A stretch of DNA of 31,158 bases from a virus: IMG/VR virus record IMGVR_UViG_3300027752_000066, positions 1 through 31,158 of that record. The stretch is one strand, 5' to 3'. The notes beneath the pieces are model-generated. The model ran no database searches. It was not told the origin of the DNA and saw only the letters and a program-made list of their open reading frames with translations. The position numbers and the translations under genes were made by a program. Each line of letters starts with the position of its first letter. Positions within the stretch are counted from its first letter, which is position 1. Positions 1-8,809 of the stretch are shown here, piece after piece.

Positions 1-137
1 AAAAATATATATAAAATAAAAATAAACAAATATATATAAAATAAAAATAAAGACTTAGGAAAAATAATCTATTTTTTTTGCCTTATACTTGTAAATTTTT
101 CAACTCCTCTTGAGCCAAAGTATGATACATAAACAGT
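1..137. repeat. Terminal direct repeat, left copy
   Basis: Bases 1-137 recur at 31022-31158. The only difference I find is position 11 (A here, T at 31032), so 12-137 is an exact 126-base match. The repeat runs through the end of the holin gene into AT-rich non-coding sequence. This is what a circular contig or a terminally redundant phage genome gives; an assembly overlap cannot be told from a physical terminal repeat by sequence alone. The unit genome is about 31,021 bp. Confidence 0.93.
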
Positions 138-512
138 TATTAAAAGGCTTTTAAGTAAATCAATCCATTCAGTACTTACACCGAAATCTATATTTAAAGA
201 ATCTAATAGTATTAAAAATATCATTGATACAGTTAGAAATATTAATGCCAAAGGTCTTGTATTTTTAGACAACCAAGAATCAGAAGCCATATCAGAAGTC
301 CACCTTTTTGTAACTTCCTGCATTTCTATAATATCTATTTCTAATAGCTTTAAAGCGGTTTCTTTATCTGAAACACTTAGTTCTTCATCTTTAGTAATTA
401 AGTCTTTTAAAACCCCTAAAAAACCATTGTCAGGTAAAATTTCGCCTATTTTGGAACCTGCTCCAATTAGGAACTTACCAACTTTAGTTTCAGAAAATTT
501 TTTCTTTGGCAT
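69..512 (-). CDS. Putative phage holin, two membrane segments
   Basis: A 147-residue protein that probably permeabilises the inner membrane so the endolysin can reach the cell wall. The N-terminal 80 residues are soluble and charged, followed by hydrophobic segments at about 87-106 (rich in L, I, F) and 117-132, and a basic tail ending RQKK. Length and layout fit the Bacteroidota phage holin type. Its ATG overlaps the stop of the upstream mini-gene (TAATG), and the M15 endolysin lies just beyond, making a lysis cassette at the end of the late region. The holin role is inferred from topology and position; no catalytic motif is expected. Confidence 0.72.
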   Translation of the reverse strand: MPKKKFSETKVGKFLIGAGSKIGEILPDNGFLGVLKDLITKDEELSVSDKETALKLLEIDIIEMQEVTKRWTSDMASDSWLSKNTRPLALIFLTVSMIFLILLDSLNIDFGVSTEWIDLLKSLLITVYVSYFGSRGVEKFTSIRQKK

Positions 513-667
513 TACTCTTTTTTATTTTCATTTAATAAATACCATTTATGTAAAGTGTATAAAATTGATACGCTCAACAAAACGATTTTTAAGAATACAT
601 CTATATTTGTCATTGATAATCCAAATGTTCCTGCATTAATTGCTAAAAGTTTGTAGTCGTTTGCCAT
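512..667 (-). CDS. Single-TM mini-protein in lysis cassette
   Basis: A 51-codon gene starting MANDYKLLAI, filling the gap between endolysin and holin. It has one hydrophobic stretch around residues 23-40 (FLKIVLLSVSILYTL) followed by a charged tail (NENKKE). Its TAA overlaps the holin ATG (TAATG), so the two are probably translationally coupled. The size and position suggest a second holin, antiholin or spanin-like component. There is no lipobox cysteine, so an o-spanin is unlikely. That it is a gene is well supported by packing; its function is only inferred. Confidence 0.7.
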   Translation of the reverse strand: MANDYKLLAINAGTFGLSMTNIDVFLKIVLLSVSILYTLHKWYLLNENKKE

Positions 668-671
668 TGTT

Positions 672-1121
672 TTAGTCTTTGTAAGTGAAATATTTTCCTT
701 TTCTCTTTGTAACTAAAACTTGTTTTCTATTTTCCTTTTCAGAAACATAAGAAACGTGTAGCCATTTAGGTTCAACACCAAACTCCCAAATTAATTGGTC
801 AAAGTCTAAATTGTCTTTTATGTAGTGAAACATCTCAAGGTTACTTTTCCCTCCTAAAGATGTAATATCTACTGCTTGACCTTTTAAGTGGCTTGAAGTT
901 TTAGAGCCTTTTAAAGCACTATTTAATTCCTCAGACCTAAACATACTGTTTACCTTTATTGGTTCCTCTACCCACGCCCTAAGAGGTTCAAAAACGTTCT
1001 CTGCTAACAGTACCATATTTGCAATGTCATCTTCGCTTGGTTTGTTTGCAATACCTTTTTGTTTAGCATAATCAGAATTAACTGATTCCCTGTAAGAAAT
1101 ATATTTACTTATCTTTTTCAT
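672..1121 (-). CDS. Endolysin, M15 family D-Ala-D-Ala peptidase
   Basis: A 149-residue zinc peptidase of the Peptidase_M15_3 type, which cleaves peptidoglycan cross-links. The signature SSHLKGQAVDI at 76-86 supplies His78 and Asp85, and a second metal-ligand His122 is in KWLHVSY. The motif FRSEELNSALKGSKTSSH is typical of the family. No signal peptide is visible, so export would depend on the holin. The start overlaps the end of the upstream coiled-coil gene by 17 nt. The single-domain size, without a separate wall-binding domain, is usual for phages of Gram-negative hosts. Confidence 0.88.
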   Translation of the reverse strand: MKKISKYISYRESVNSDYAKQKGIANKPSEDDIANMVLLAENVFEPLRAWVEEPIKVNSMFRSEELNSALKGSKTSSHLKGQAVDITSLGGKSNLEMFHYIKDNLDFDQLIWEFGVEPKWLHVSYVSEKENRKQVLVTKRKGKYFTYKD

Positions 1122-1344
1122 CTTTAGTTATTTTATATGACCCATCAGTAAGGTCAATGTTTATTTCACCATAAAGTTCTTCAAGTTCTTTTTTGGTTTC
1201 AACTTGAGCATTTATTAATTCAGCGTAATAGTGGTTTAATGTGTGGCTTTGAGTTTCAAGTAAACCTAAGTCGTGTAAGATTGCTGATTTCTTTTGCTCT
1301 TGGTCTTTTAAAGTTTGTAATTGTTCTTTTGTAATTTTTAACAT
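1105..1344 (-). CDS. Small coiled-coil protein, unknown function
   Basis: A 79-residue protein, highly charged, with heptad-like leucines through residues 1-60 (LKITKEQLQTLKDQEQKKSA and onward), predicting a long alpha-helical coiled coil. It sits between the tail fibre and the endolysin and overlaps the endolysin start by 17 nt. Small helical proteins in this position are common in Bacteroidota phages; roles could be fibre attachment or lysis control, but nothing in the sequence decides. No membrane segment. Confidence 0.75.
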   Translation of the reverse strand: MLKITKEQLQTLKDQEQKKSAILHDLGLLETQSHTLNHYYAELINAQVETKKELEELYGEINIDLTDGSYKITKDEKDK

Positions 1345-1390
1345 TTTATTTTTAAATTATGATTATTCAGTAAATGTACGAATTTTAAAA

Positions 1391-4300
1391 TTACTGTCTT
1401 ATTTGTTTCTTTAATTCCTCAATTTCTGCTTTTAATTCTTTTACCGAATTTATAAGTGCAAAAGTTAAAGCGTGTCCATCAAAATTATACAATTCTGTTT
1501 CTTCTTCATCGGTTTCGTTTAATTTAGCATTATAAGTTTTTATAGTTTCAGGAAATATTTTAATCATATCCTGTGCTATAATTCCTACATTGTCTTTTAT
1601 TTTATCAAAACCTGCTTTTCCATTATAATCAAAAGTTTTAGTATTTACTTGTAAAATTTCATTTAATCCTTTTTCATAAGGTTTTATATTTTCTTTAACT
1701 CTTTCATCAGATACAACTATCCAAAGAGAACTTGAAGGTTTTGCTGCTGAATTAGTGCTTAATTGAAGTTGATAAGAAGGAGTATTCCCAATACCTATGT
1801 AACCATTGGATTTTATAGTTAAATGGTTTGTATAATTTATTTCATCAGTAGAATATCCGAAATACATTAACCCACTTTGAGCCCACCATTTCCATTGTTG
1901 TCCGTAATTACTTCTATTTAAAACAAAACCACCATTTGAGTAGTTAGTGTTTTTAAGTTCTATATTTGGACTTGAAGAACCCTGAACAGTAAGTTCGTGA
2001 GAAGGAATATCCGTTCCAATACCTACGTTACCTGAATTATCCACTGTAACATCTTGACCTCCACTTGCCCATAAAGACAACTTATTGTCTGAATGATTAA
2101 ATCTCACTCTCCCTGAAAATTGAGAACCTGCATCCCCAAACAATAACTCCGATTGATTAGCACCTACTATTGAAACAAATGCTCTACTACTATTTGATGA
2201 TTCAAAAATAGCAGAAGTTCCTGAAGTTGGTGTCCAAGTTCTTACAGTATTACCTGCTACAACATTTAATTGAGCCTGTGGGTCACTTGTTCCAATACCT
2301 ACGTTACCACTTCTTAAAACAATAGAATCTTCATTGTTTGGTACTTTAAAAGACATATAAGGACTTCCTCCTGAAGTTGATTTTATCTTAATACCCATAT
2401 CGAATGCAGTACTACTATTTGCCCCCATTCTAAGAGCGTATGCGTCTTGATTTGAAGAGTATGCAATGGGAGTAGCGTAAATAGAACCTTGTACTTCAAG
2501 TTTTTCTAATGGACTATCAGTTCCAATACCTACACTTCCATCTAATAATTGAGTAAATGCAGTTGTTTGTGAGGATGAACCAAAGTGAAATTTACCATCA
2601 GATGCTTTCCATATTCTATGCGATGCTGCTGCTGCACTTGTAATAGCTATTCCATCACCTGCTCCGTTTCCTTTTTGCTTAATAATTAAAGTACCTCCTG
2701 ATGTATTAACTCCAACTCCTCCGTCAATAGTTGTAGGTGATGTAAATGTCTTTGTACCGCTTATTGTTTGCGTGGTGTTTGTAGTTACATAATTACTTAA
2801 ATCTTGGTCGCCTGTATTTGTTCCGCTTGTATTTGCTAATCTTGTAGAACTTGTACTATCAAATGAGATTTTAGAGTTGTTTGTAGTTATATTATTTGCT
2901 TGAGTAGATGTTATTCCTACCTTAGAATTATTTGTAATAATATCAGCAGACTGTTGAGAGGTTATACCAACCTTTGAGGTGTTTGCAATAATTTGAGATT
3001 GCTCACTACTCGTAATGCCTACCTTACTGTTATTGGTTGAAATGTCATTAGCCTGTTGAGAGGTTATTCCGACCTTTGCGTTATTAGTTGTTATATTATT
3101 TGCTTGTGTTAATGTTATTCCTGTCTTAAAGTTGTTAGTATTAATATCATTCGCTTGTTGAGTTGTAATTCCTACCTTAGCGGTATTTGCAGATACATCA
3201 TAATTAGAAGAAACCAATGCATCCGTATATCCTACCTTCGCATTGTTTGCAGTTATATCAGAAGCCTGTTGTGAAGTAATACCTGTTTTAAGCGTGTTTG
3301 CAGCAACCGCTGAATTATTAGATACTAAGTTAGGTAAATTTGTAAGTGTTGGATAAAAAGCATTGTAATCCGCTTCTACTGCTAAAATATTCCCTATTCT
3401 ACCAAATACAGTCTTAACATCATCCGTGTTGTCTATTTTCTGCCAAGCAATACCATTTGAAACAATCCAATCTCCTATCTCATAAGAAACGCTTAAATAC
3501 GTTCCTGCAGTTGATACAATATAATAGTTTCCATTTACTGTTGTTGGGTTAGGTAATGTTGGGTTATCTGTGTTTGCGTTCCAAGTTCCAACGTATGATA
3601 ATTGTCCAATAATTGATGCAGGTAAATATTGCTCTAAAATCTTCCCATTTGCATCCAAAGGAACATAACCACTTGCTTGTCCTTTATTAGCTAAAAATTC
3701 AGCAGTACTATTTATTGTAGATATATTATTATTAATATCAATAATATCAAGTACGTTTGTAGATATATCGTTTGTATTTGAAACTATCTCATTGAAATTA
3801 TTTGTAATATTAGTTGTATTGGTAGTTATTGCAGTTGATTGTGCAGGTGTAATTCCTACTTTTGCAGTATTTGCTACAACGCTTGAATTAGCAGAAACCA
3901 ACGCTTCTGTATAACCTACCTTTAAAGTGTTTGCATCTATCTCAGAAATCTGTGATGCAGAAATACCATCCTTTAAATTGTTTGCTTCAATATCACTTGC
4001 TTGTTGAGTAGTAATGCCCACTTTTGCGGTGTTGGCAACTACATCAGAATTTGCAGAAACAAGTGCATCAGTATAACCAACTTTAGAATTGTTTATATTT
4101 ATGTCAGATGCTTGAACGCTTGTAATTCCTACCTTAGCGGTGTTACTTACAATGTCAGCAGCTTGACTTGAAGTAATACCTGTCTTTGCGTTATTGGTTG
4201 TGATATCAGATGCTTGTTGTGGAGTGATACCAACCTTTGCAGTATTTAATGCAATAGCAGTTACATTTAAACCTATTTGTGTAGTGTTTAATCCAATAGC

Positions 4301-4756
4301 AGATTCCAAAGTAGAACCTGAAATAATTACAGAAGTACCGCTAACAGTTGTAGAAATGCCACCTAATCCATTCAAGTAAAATACTTGACTATCTAAGTCA
4401 ATAGAACCATTACTTCCTGAATTTCCACTAAAGGCTAATGCAGCAGCAGTAAAAGATGAATCTACATAATTCTTAACAGATAAAGTTGTAGGTACTGAAG
4501 TATTATTTGCAAAGTTTTCAATACCATCTGTTGAGGTTATAAATTTAGAAATCTCAATATTAGAAATGTCTTTTAAGTTACCAAACTGAATATTGTTTGT
4601 TACTTTAAAGTTTCCTAAATTGTCTAAAAATAAGCCTGTTTGGTTTCCTGCTCCATCTGTTAATTCTTTTTGTACTGCACCTATAATTCCATTATCTAAA
4701 GTTTTAATTAAACCTTGGTAAGTATCTGATATTTTGGTGTTAAATAAAGTAGCCAT
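1391..4756 (-). CDS. Tail fibre with C-terminal S74 intramolecular chaperone
   Basis: A 1,121-residue host-recognition fibre. Two arrays of 17-residue units with the core N-T/N-x-K-V-G-I-T (about residues 160-345 and 480-650), with occasional 20-residue variants containing GYTDALVSAN, suggest a long trimeric rod. Between them is a GTWNANTDNPTLP...GDWIV segment seen in other phage fibres. After about 700 come three VGIGT-x-x-P repeats of the type found ahead of self-processing domains. The C-terminus (about 1010-1121) begins SDERVKENI and ends in a coiled coil, matching Peptidase_S74, the chaperone that trimerises the fibre and then cuts itself off at the Ser of the SDER motif. Third-longest reach from capsid genes and next to lysis genes, as expected. 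Confidence 0.9.
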   Translation of the reverse strand: MATLFNTKISDTYQGLIKTLDNGIIGAVQKELTDGAGNQTGLFLDNLGNFKVTNNIQFGNLKDISNIEISKFITSTDGIENFANNTSVPTTLSVKNYVDSSFTAAALAFSGNSGSNGSIDLDSQVFYLNGLGGISTTVSGTSVIISGSTLESAIGLNTTQIGLNVTAIALNTAKVGITPQQASDITTNNAKTGITSSQAADIVSNTAKVGITSVQASDININNSKVGYTDALVSANSDVVANTAKVGITTQQASDIEANNLKDGISASQISEIDANTLKVGYTEALVSANSSVVANTAKVGITPAQSTAITTNTTNITNNFNEIVSNTNDISTNVLDIIDINNNISTINSTAEFLANKGQASGYVPLDANGKILEQYLPASIIGQLSYVGTWNANTDNPTLPNPTTVNGNYYIVSTAGTYLSVSYEIGDWIVSNGIAWQKIDNTDDVKTVFGRIGNILAVEADYNAFYPTLTNLPNLVSNNSAVAANTLKTGITSQQASDITANNAKVGYTDALVSSNYDVSANTAKVGITTQQANDINTNNFKTGITLTQANNITTNNAKVGITSQQANDISTNNSKVGITSSEQSQIIANTSKVGITSQQSADIITNNSKVGITSTQANNITTNNSKISFDSTSSTRLANTSGTNTGDQDLSNYVTTNTTQTISGTKTFTSPTTIDGGVGVNTSGGTLIIKQKGNGAGDGIAITSAAAASHRIWKASDGKFHFGSSSQTTAFTQLLDGSVGIGTDSPLEKLEVQGSIYATPIAYSSNQDAYALRMGANSSTAFDMGIKIKSTSGGSPYMSFKVPNNEDSIVLRSGNVGIGTSDPQAQLNVVAGNTVRTWTPTSGTSAIFESSNSSRAFVSIVGANQSELLFGDAGSQFSGRVRFNHSDNKLSLWASGGQDVTVDNSGNVGIGTDIPSHELTVQGSSSPNIELKNTNYSNGGFVLNRSNYGQQWKWWAQSGLMYFGYSTDEINYTNHLTIKSNGYIGIGNTPSYQLQLSTNSAAKPSSSLWIVVSDERVKENIKPYEKGLNEILQVNTKTFDYNGKAGFDKIKDNVGIIAQDMIKIFPETIKTYNAKLNETDEEETELYNFDGHALTFALINSVKELKAEIEELKKQIRQ

Positions 4757-4769
4757 TGTATTTTTTATT

Positions 4770-5807
4770 TTAAATTATTCCACCATCTGTGATTGTCCAA
4801 TTATTAGGTGTCGATGTTAAAACCCCTCTTGCAGTTTGTCCTGCTGCTGAATATGTAATTGTTGCTGCTCCAAAATCAACACCTGCTTGAACAGTTAATG
4901 CAGACCATCCATTTAAAATTGCGTCATAATTGGTTGTAGAAAGTGCTGTTAAATCAAACATACCAATCATATCAGCCACACTACTAACGTTCCACGTACT
5001 AATGTTTTGGTTGAAAGATGATGCAGAATAAAACATATAACTCATATCATTAACACTACTTGTATCCCAAGAACTTATATCTTGGTTAAAAGCAAGTGCT
5101 TGTTGAAACATAGCATTAATTTTTGTAACACTACTTGTGTCCCAATTATTCAATGGTTGATTAAAAACATCAGCACCAATAAACATACCTTGCATAAAAA
5201 TAACACTACTTACATTCCAAGCGTTTAAAGGTTGGTCAAATAAGTTTGCATCTAAAAACATATTGTTCACATTAGTAACACTACTCACATCCCAATTTCC
5301 AATAGGTTGATTAAATACAAGTGCTGCAAAAAACATTTTAGCCATATCAGTAACATTACTCACATCCCAAGAACCAATTGGTTGATTGAAAGAATTGGCT
5401 CCAAAAAACATCTCACGCATATTATTAACATTACCTGTATTCCAACCGCCAATATTTTGATTAAAAGCATTACATTCCCTAAACATAGTGTTCATAGTAG
5501 AAACACTACTCACATCCCAATTTGAAATATCGTCATTAAAAGTAGTTTTATCTCTAAATAATTCTGACATATCAGTAATAGCAGAAACATTCCAAGTATT
5601 AATTTGCCCATAGTCACATATTGCAGAAGCATTATCTGAAACCCATAAATCTACTGCGGTCTGTAATTGAGTTTTAGTACTAAACGGATAACTTGCGCCC
5701 TCAAAACAACCTGCATTACATTGGTCAAACTGTGATGTAGGTAATGAATTTTTATTAGAATCATCTCCCCACCAACTACTACAATAAATTTTTCCCCAAT
5801 TCGCCAT
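4770..5807 (-). CDS. BspA-like (DUF285) repeat protein, putative receptor-binding virion protein
   Basis: A 345-residue protein built mainly of about nine 25-residue repeats with the core F-N-Q-x-I-x-x-W-D-V-S-S-V-x-x-M-x-x-M-F (about residues 75-300). This is the BspA/DUF285 repeat known from surface proteins of Bacteroidota, Mycoplasma and others. A cysteine-bearing N-terminus (CSSWWGDDSN) and a C-terminal TPNNWTITDGG segment flank the array. No signal peptide is evident, and the gene lies 13 nt upstream of the tail fibre, so it is probably a structural adhesin on the virion instead of a secreted host protein. The receptor-binding role is inferred from repeats and position. Confidence 0.78.
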   Translation of the reverse strand: MANWGKIYCSSWWGDDSNKNSLPTSQFDQCNAGCFEGASYPFSTKTQLQTAVDLWVSDNASAICDYGQINTWNVSAITDMSELFRDKTTFNDDISNWDVSSVSTMNTMFRECNAFNQNIGGWNTGNVNNMREMFFGANSFNQPIGSWDVSNVTDMAKMFFAALVFNQPIGNWDVSSVTNVNNMFLDANLFDQPLNAWNVSSVIFMQGMFIGADVFNQPLNNWDTSSVTKINAMFQQALAFNQDISSWDTSSVNDMSYMFYSASSFNQNISTWNVSSVADMIGMFDLTALSTTNYDAILNGWSALTVQAGVDFGAATITYSAAGQTARGVLTSTPNNWTITDGGII

Positions 5808-5895
5808 TTTTTTTAGTTTTATTTTTTTCTTGCTTCTTTAAAAAAGCCTTTAATTTTTCTATATTTTTTTCCTTTGGCTTGTATGTTAAAATCAT
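5779..5895 (-). CDS. Lys-rich 38-residue mini-protein (possible gene)
   Basis: A short reading frame whose ATG overlaps the stop of the adaptor gene (ATGA) and whose last 29 nt overlap the start of the BspA-like gene. The product begins MILTYKPKEKNIEKLKAF and is about one third lysine. The coupling to the upstream stop is the main support; lysine richness could simply reflect A-rich sequence. No function can be proposed. Confidence 0.4.
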   Translation of the reverse strand: MILTYKPKEKNIEKLKAFLKKQEKNKTKKNGELGKNLL

Positions 5896-6398
5896 AATAC
5901 CCATCCGTTAAAAGTAGCGTTACTTGATGGATAAATGTCATCGTTGCTATTGTTAGTGTATTCAGGATAGGTAGTTTGGTTAAAACTCATAAAGTCTATA
6001 AAACGTCTTGAATACCATTCCGCATTCGTTCTTGCTTTTTCTACCAAGTAATCAACTTCATCCTTACTAACTGTTTCAGAATTTTCAGAGCGATGTTTAA
6101 ACATACCTCCATTACGGATTTGATAAGAAGCAAAAGGAATATAATCAACCTGTGAAAACCAAATTAACATTGGCACCACATAGTCATCCAATAATGTTTT
6201 CCACCTTGCATTTACAGGTAAATCAATATCAGGAATTGCAGCACTTAATGCATTGTACATTTTAGTTCCTAAATAATTCTGAATATGAATTTCTTGCGAT
6301 AATTTGATGAACATCAGGTACTTATCCGTGTCCACATTTCCGTCAATGATAGAATTTCTTACTAAGTCGCTCCTGTTTATAAATAATACTGTTGCCAT
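5892..6398 (-). CDS. Head-tail adaptor-like protein (DUF6712-type)
   Basis: A 168-residue protein resembling the DUF6712 family of Bacteroidota phages: start MATVLFINRSDLVRNS, conserved YLGTKMYNAL and the later DDYVVPMLIWFSQ helix. It lies directly after the portal gene, the usual place for the adaptor that docks under the portal ring (gp6-like). Largely helical with a disordered Asn-rich C-terminal tail. Family recognition is from memory and the adaptor role rests on position, so treat it as likely, not proven. Confidence 0.65.
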   Translation of the reverse strand: MATVLFINRSDLVRNSIIDGNVDTDKYLMFIKLSQEIHIQNYLGTKMYNALSAAIPDIDLPVNARWKTLLDDYVVPMLIWFSQVDYIPFASYQIRNGGMFKHRSENSETVSKDEVDYLVEKARTNAEWYSRRFIDFMSFNQTTYPEYTNNSNDDIYPSSNATFNGWVL

Positions 6399-6410
6399 AG
6401 TTCTTTTTTT

Positions 6411-8222
6411 TTATTGTGGATATGCTCCTCTGTTAGGCATATTTATTGGAGCGATTTTTGCATCTTCATATTGTTTCCCTTTAGGCTTATATGTACTTGG
6501 AATAGTATCAGCCTTTTTACCTCTTGTGATATACTTTTCAGTTTTAGATTTCATTCTGTAAAGTTCCTCTTGCCAATAGTGTCCACAGTAAATACCGCCC
6601 TTAAATTTAAAAAGCGAATAATTCTCTCCCTTATGTCCAAAGTTGTTATTTATACCCTGAAAACTTGCTTGGTCAATATCCTCTTTTCTATAAACAACAC
6701 CTTTAGAAGTTCTACCCATCATTGTCTTGCAGAAATCTCTACTGTTTTCAGAACTAACTCTTTGCTGATATGTGTATCTTATTTTATAAAAAGATTTATC
6801 AATTTTACTTTCTCCATTTGGTTTTGACTTTATAAAACCTGCCAATTTTTCAACAACAGAAAGTTTCTTTTTAATTTTAGACTTTGCCCATTCATCAGTT
6901 GAAATATTATCATCTCCATATTCCCGAACATCTACCAATTCATAGTCATCTCCAATTTGTTGTGATTCAAGTGATTCAAGTAATTCTTCGCCTTGTTCAT
7001 CGGTTAATTCACTTGAGAACTTTTGCATTTCTACACCTGTTTCCTCCTCAATATCTTCTTTTGATTGTATTTCAGTATCTACTTCTGTAAACTCTAATGG
7101 TTGTAAGGTCGTAAAGTAGAGGTTTAAGCTAATATCGTTAAAAGATAGTATGTCATCAAAGGAATCTATTAAAAGTTCCTGAAAAGGTCTAATAACAGTG
7201 TTATCCATTAATAAAGATGCAGTTTTTATTTCATCTGAATTACTTGAGAAACCTGAACTTGTCCTAATACCTAATAAAAAAGGTGATACAATTCTATGGC
7301 TAACCTGAATTTTAGATTGAGATTCTTCTGATAAAAATTGGTACTGATTATGTGCATCAGATAATTGAACAGGTGTTATTTCTGCTTGGCTTTCTTTATT
7401 ATCATTAAAAGCAAGTATAAATTTACCTGCATTTGAACTCCCTGAAAACTTTTCAGCAATTTTACGCTCTATTAATTGTCTTTCCTCTTGATTTGGTGTT
7501 CCATTATTGAAGTTGATTAACATACTTGGTGCCAAACCATTCATAATATTGTTCAAATGGAAGTTTGAAACCTCCTCCTCTAATTCTGCATATTGTAAAC
7601 CACCTTGATAGTCCACAGGAGAGTAGTAATAAAAGCCTGATTTGTAAGGTTTTACATAATATATCTCTATATTTTCGTTTGACATACCATAAGCAGGTAT
7701 TCTTAATGGGTCATCGCTTCTTTTAATGTTTGCCCAATCTTTAAAATAGTAGTAAGCAGGGATATCTCCATCATCATTACACTTTTCTGCTCTTAATGTT
7801 TCAATAGGCATATGCTCAATCCGTGCAATAGTCTTTCTATCCTTAGAATATATGATTTGCATCGCACATTGTCCCATTAATTTAAGGTCATAACATAGTT
7901 TTCTAACAACATTCTTTTTAAATAAAGAAATCATTTGAGCATACTCGTTAGGTTTCTTATTTGCATCTGTTGCATTTAAACCTTTTCCGTAAATAGCTTG
8001 GCTAATTCCATTAATAGCAGCGTTATTTGTTGGACTGCCATTATATCTGTCAATTAAATATTGAAAATAGTTATTATCAGAACCATACTCGATATAGTCC
8101 TCACCATTTACTTCTTTTATTTCAGGACTTGTGTATGTACTTAAATTAACAAATCCAAATTCTGAAACTTTTGATGCAGCCTTAAATTGACCTTTATCGT
8201 TTCTTAATCTTGTGTTTTTCAT
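6411..8222 (-). CDS. Portal protein with C-terminal extension
   Basis: A 603-residue protein that should form the dodecameric portal ring for DNA packaging and ejection. Residues about 40-400 carry portal-like features: the YLIDRYNGSPTNNAAING segment, KLMGQCAMQIIY, the acidic helix region and RIVSPFLLGIRT near 315. A Glu/Asp-rich linker (about 400-455) leads to an extra basic domain (about 460-603) containing SRDFCKTMMGR and GGIYCGHYWQEELYRM, conserved-looking Cys/His residues outside a normal portal core. The start overlaps the upstream stop (ATGA). The gene lies after capsid and tail tube, an unusual order. Confidence 0.75.
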   Translation of the reverse strand: MKNTRLRNDKGQFKAASKVSEFGFVNLSTYTSPEIKEVNGEDYIEYGSDNNYFQYLIDRYNGSPTNNAAINGISQAIYGKGLNATDANKKPNEYAQMISLFKKNVVRKLCYDLKLMGQCAMQIIYSKDRKTIARIEHMPIETLRAEKCNDDGDIPAYYYFKDWANIKRSDDPLRIPAYGMSNENIEIYYVKPYKSGFYYYSPVDYQGGLQYAELEEEVSNFHLNNIMNGLAPSMLINFNNGTPNQEERQLIERKIAEKFSGSSNAGKFILAFNDNKESQAEITPVQLSDAHNQYQFLSEESQSKIQVSHRIVSPFLLGIRTSSGFSSNSDEIKTASLLMDNTVIRPFQELLIDSFDDILSFNDISLNLYFTTLQPLEFTEVDTEIQSKEDIEEETGVEMQKFSSELTDEQGEELLESLESQQIGDDYELVDVREYGDDNISTDEWAKSKIKKKLSVVEKLAGFIKSKPNGESKIDKSFYKIRYTYQQRVSSENSRDFCKTMMGRTSKGVVYRKEDIDQASFQGINNNFGHKGENYSLFKFKGGIYCGHYWQEELYRMKSKTEKYITRGKKADTIPSTYKPKGKQYEDAKIAPINMPNRGAYPQ

Positions 8223-8710
8223 CTTACTATGTATTGATTTTTTGAGCCATTATAAGTTACATAAACCTCCTCTGTTGGAATAAAGAAAATAGGGTCATAT
8301 TCATTATTATAACCTTCGTAGCTTAAATACCTGTCTTTATTTAATTGATAGTACTCATTATTTTCTTGATTAATTGTTTGGTTTGTACAGAAAATCCAAT
8401 CCTTATAAAAGTCTGTTGTTGAAACCTCCTCGTTCCATATTTGATTAGATAAATCCCATAACTCATAATTCGTATTCCAAATATTATAATCAGAGTATAA
8501 ATGTAAGTCAAAAAAATGGTTTTCCCTTAATGCAGGATTGAAAATATTACTAAAGGTCAAGTAGTTACCTACCCTAACCGCATCGGTTACATTATAGAAA
8601 ACACTTGTATTAGTGCTATCATCCCTTACTGACATTGTAAAAGAACCCTGATAATCTCTTGGTATTACAGATAGGGTTTGTGAAAGTCCTGATGCGTTTA
8701 AAATTATCAT
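8219..8710 (-). CDS. Hypothetical virion-region protein, 163 aa
   Basis: I place the start at 8710 (MIILNASGLSQTL). The longer frame back to 8770 would begin inside the terminator of the upstream gene and would translate its T-tract. The late-leader motif ACGTTATATAGGTATATG sits exactly before 8710, which decides the start. The product is rich in aromatic residues and Asn (many Y, F, W, N), suggesting a beta-structured protein. Between tail tube and portal, and overlapping the portal start. A role in head-tail connection is plausible; I do not recognise the family. Confidence 0.72.
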   Translation of the reverse strand: MIILNASGLSQTLSVIPRDYQGSFTMSVRDDSTNTSVFYNVTDAVRVGNYLTFSNIFNPALRENHFFDLHLYSDYNIWNTNYELWDLSNQIWNEEVSTTDFYKDWIFCTNQTINQENNEYYQLNKDRYLSYEGYNNEYDPIFFIPTEEVYVTYNGSKNQYIVR

Positions 8711-8728
8711 ATACCTATATAACGTAAA
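8711..8728 (-). promoter_or_regulatory. Late-leader motif at the 163-aa gene
   Basis: The minus strand reads TTTACGTTATATAGGTAT directly before ATG at 8710. It supports the shorter start for this gene. Confidence 0.45.
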
Positions 8729-8757
8729 ATAAAATCTTATTTGTGAAATTGTTAAGC

Positions 8758-8784
8758 AAAAAAAAAGCACCCCGTAAAGGATGC
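8758..8784 (-). terminator. Terminator after the tail tube gene
   Basis: On the minus strand GCATCC-TTTAC-GGGGTGC forms a short stem (with one T-G pair) followed by a run of nine T. It begins 26 nt past the stop of the tail tube gene. Confidence 0.8.
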
Positions 8785-8809
8785 CTGATTTTTAACACTA
8801 AAAAGAGTA

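Noticed and set aside
427-639. Plus-strand open frames across the window (for example 427-639, 4194-4379, 12245-12607, 28875-29231)
   Set aside because: All lie opposite well-supported minus-strand genes, show low-complexity composition expected of antisense frames, and none has a leader or family resemblance.
1391-4756. 17-residue fibre repeats as a CRISPR array
   Set aside because: The DNA repeats are degenerate, in frame and encode a regular protein motif without spacers of constant length.
8711-8770. Longer N-terminus of the 163-aa protein starting at 8770
   Set aside because: It would translate the terminator T-tract; the late-leader motif points to 8710.
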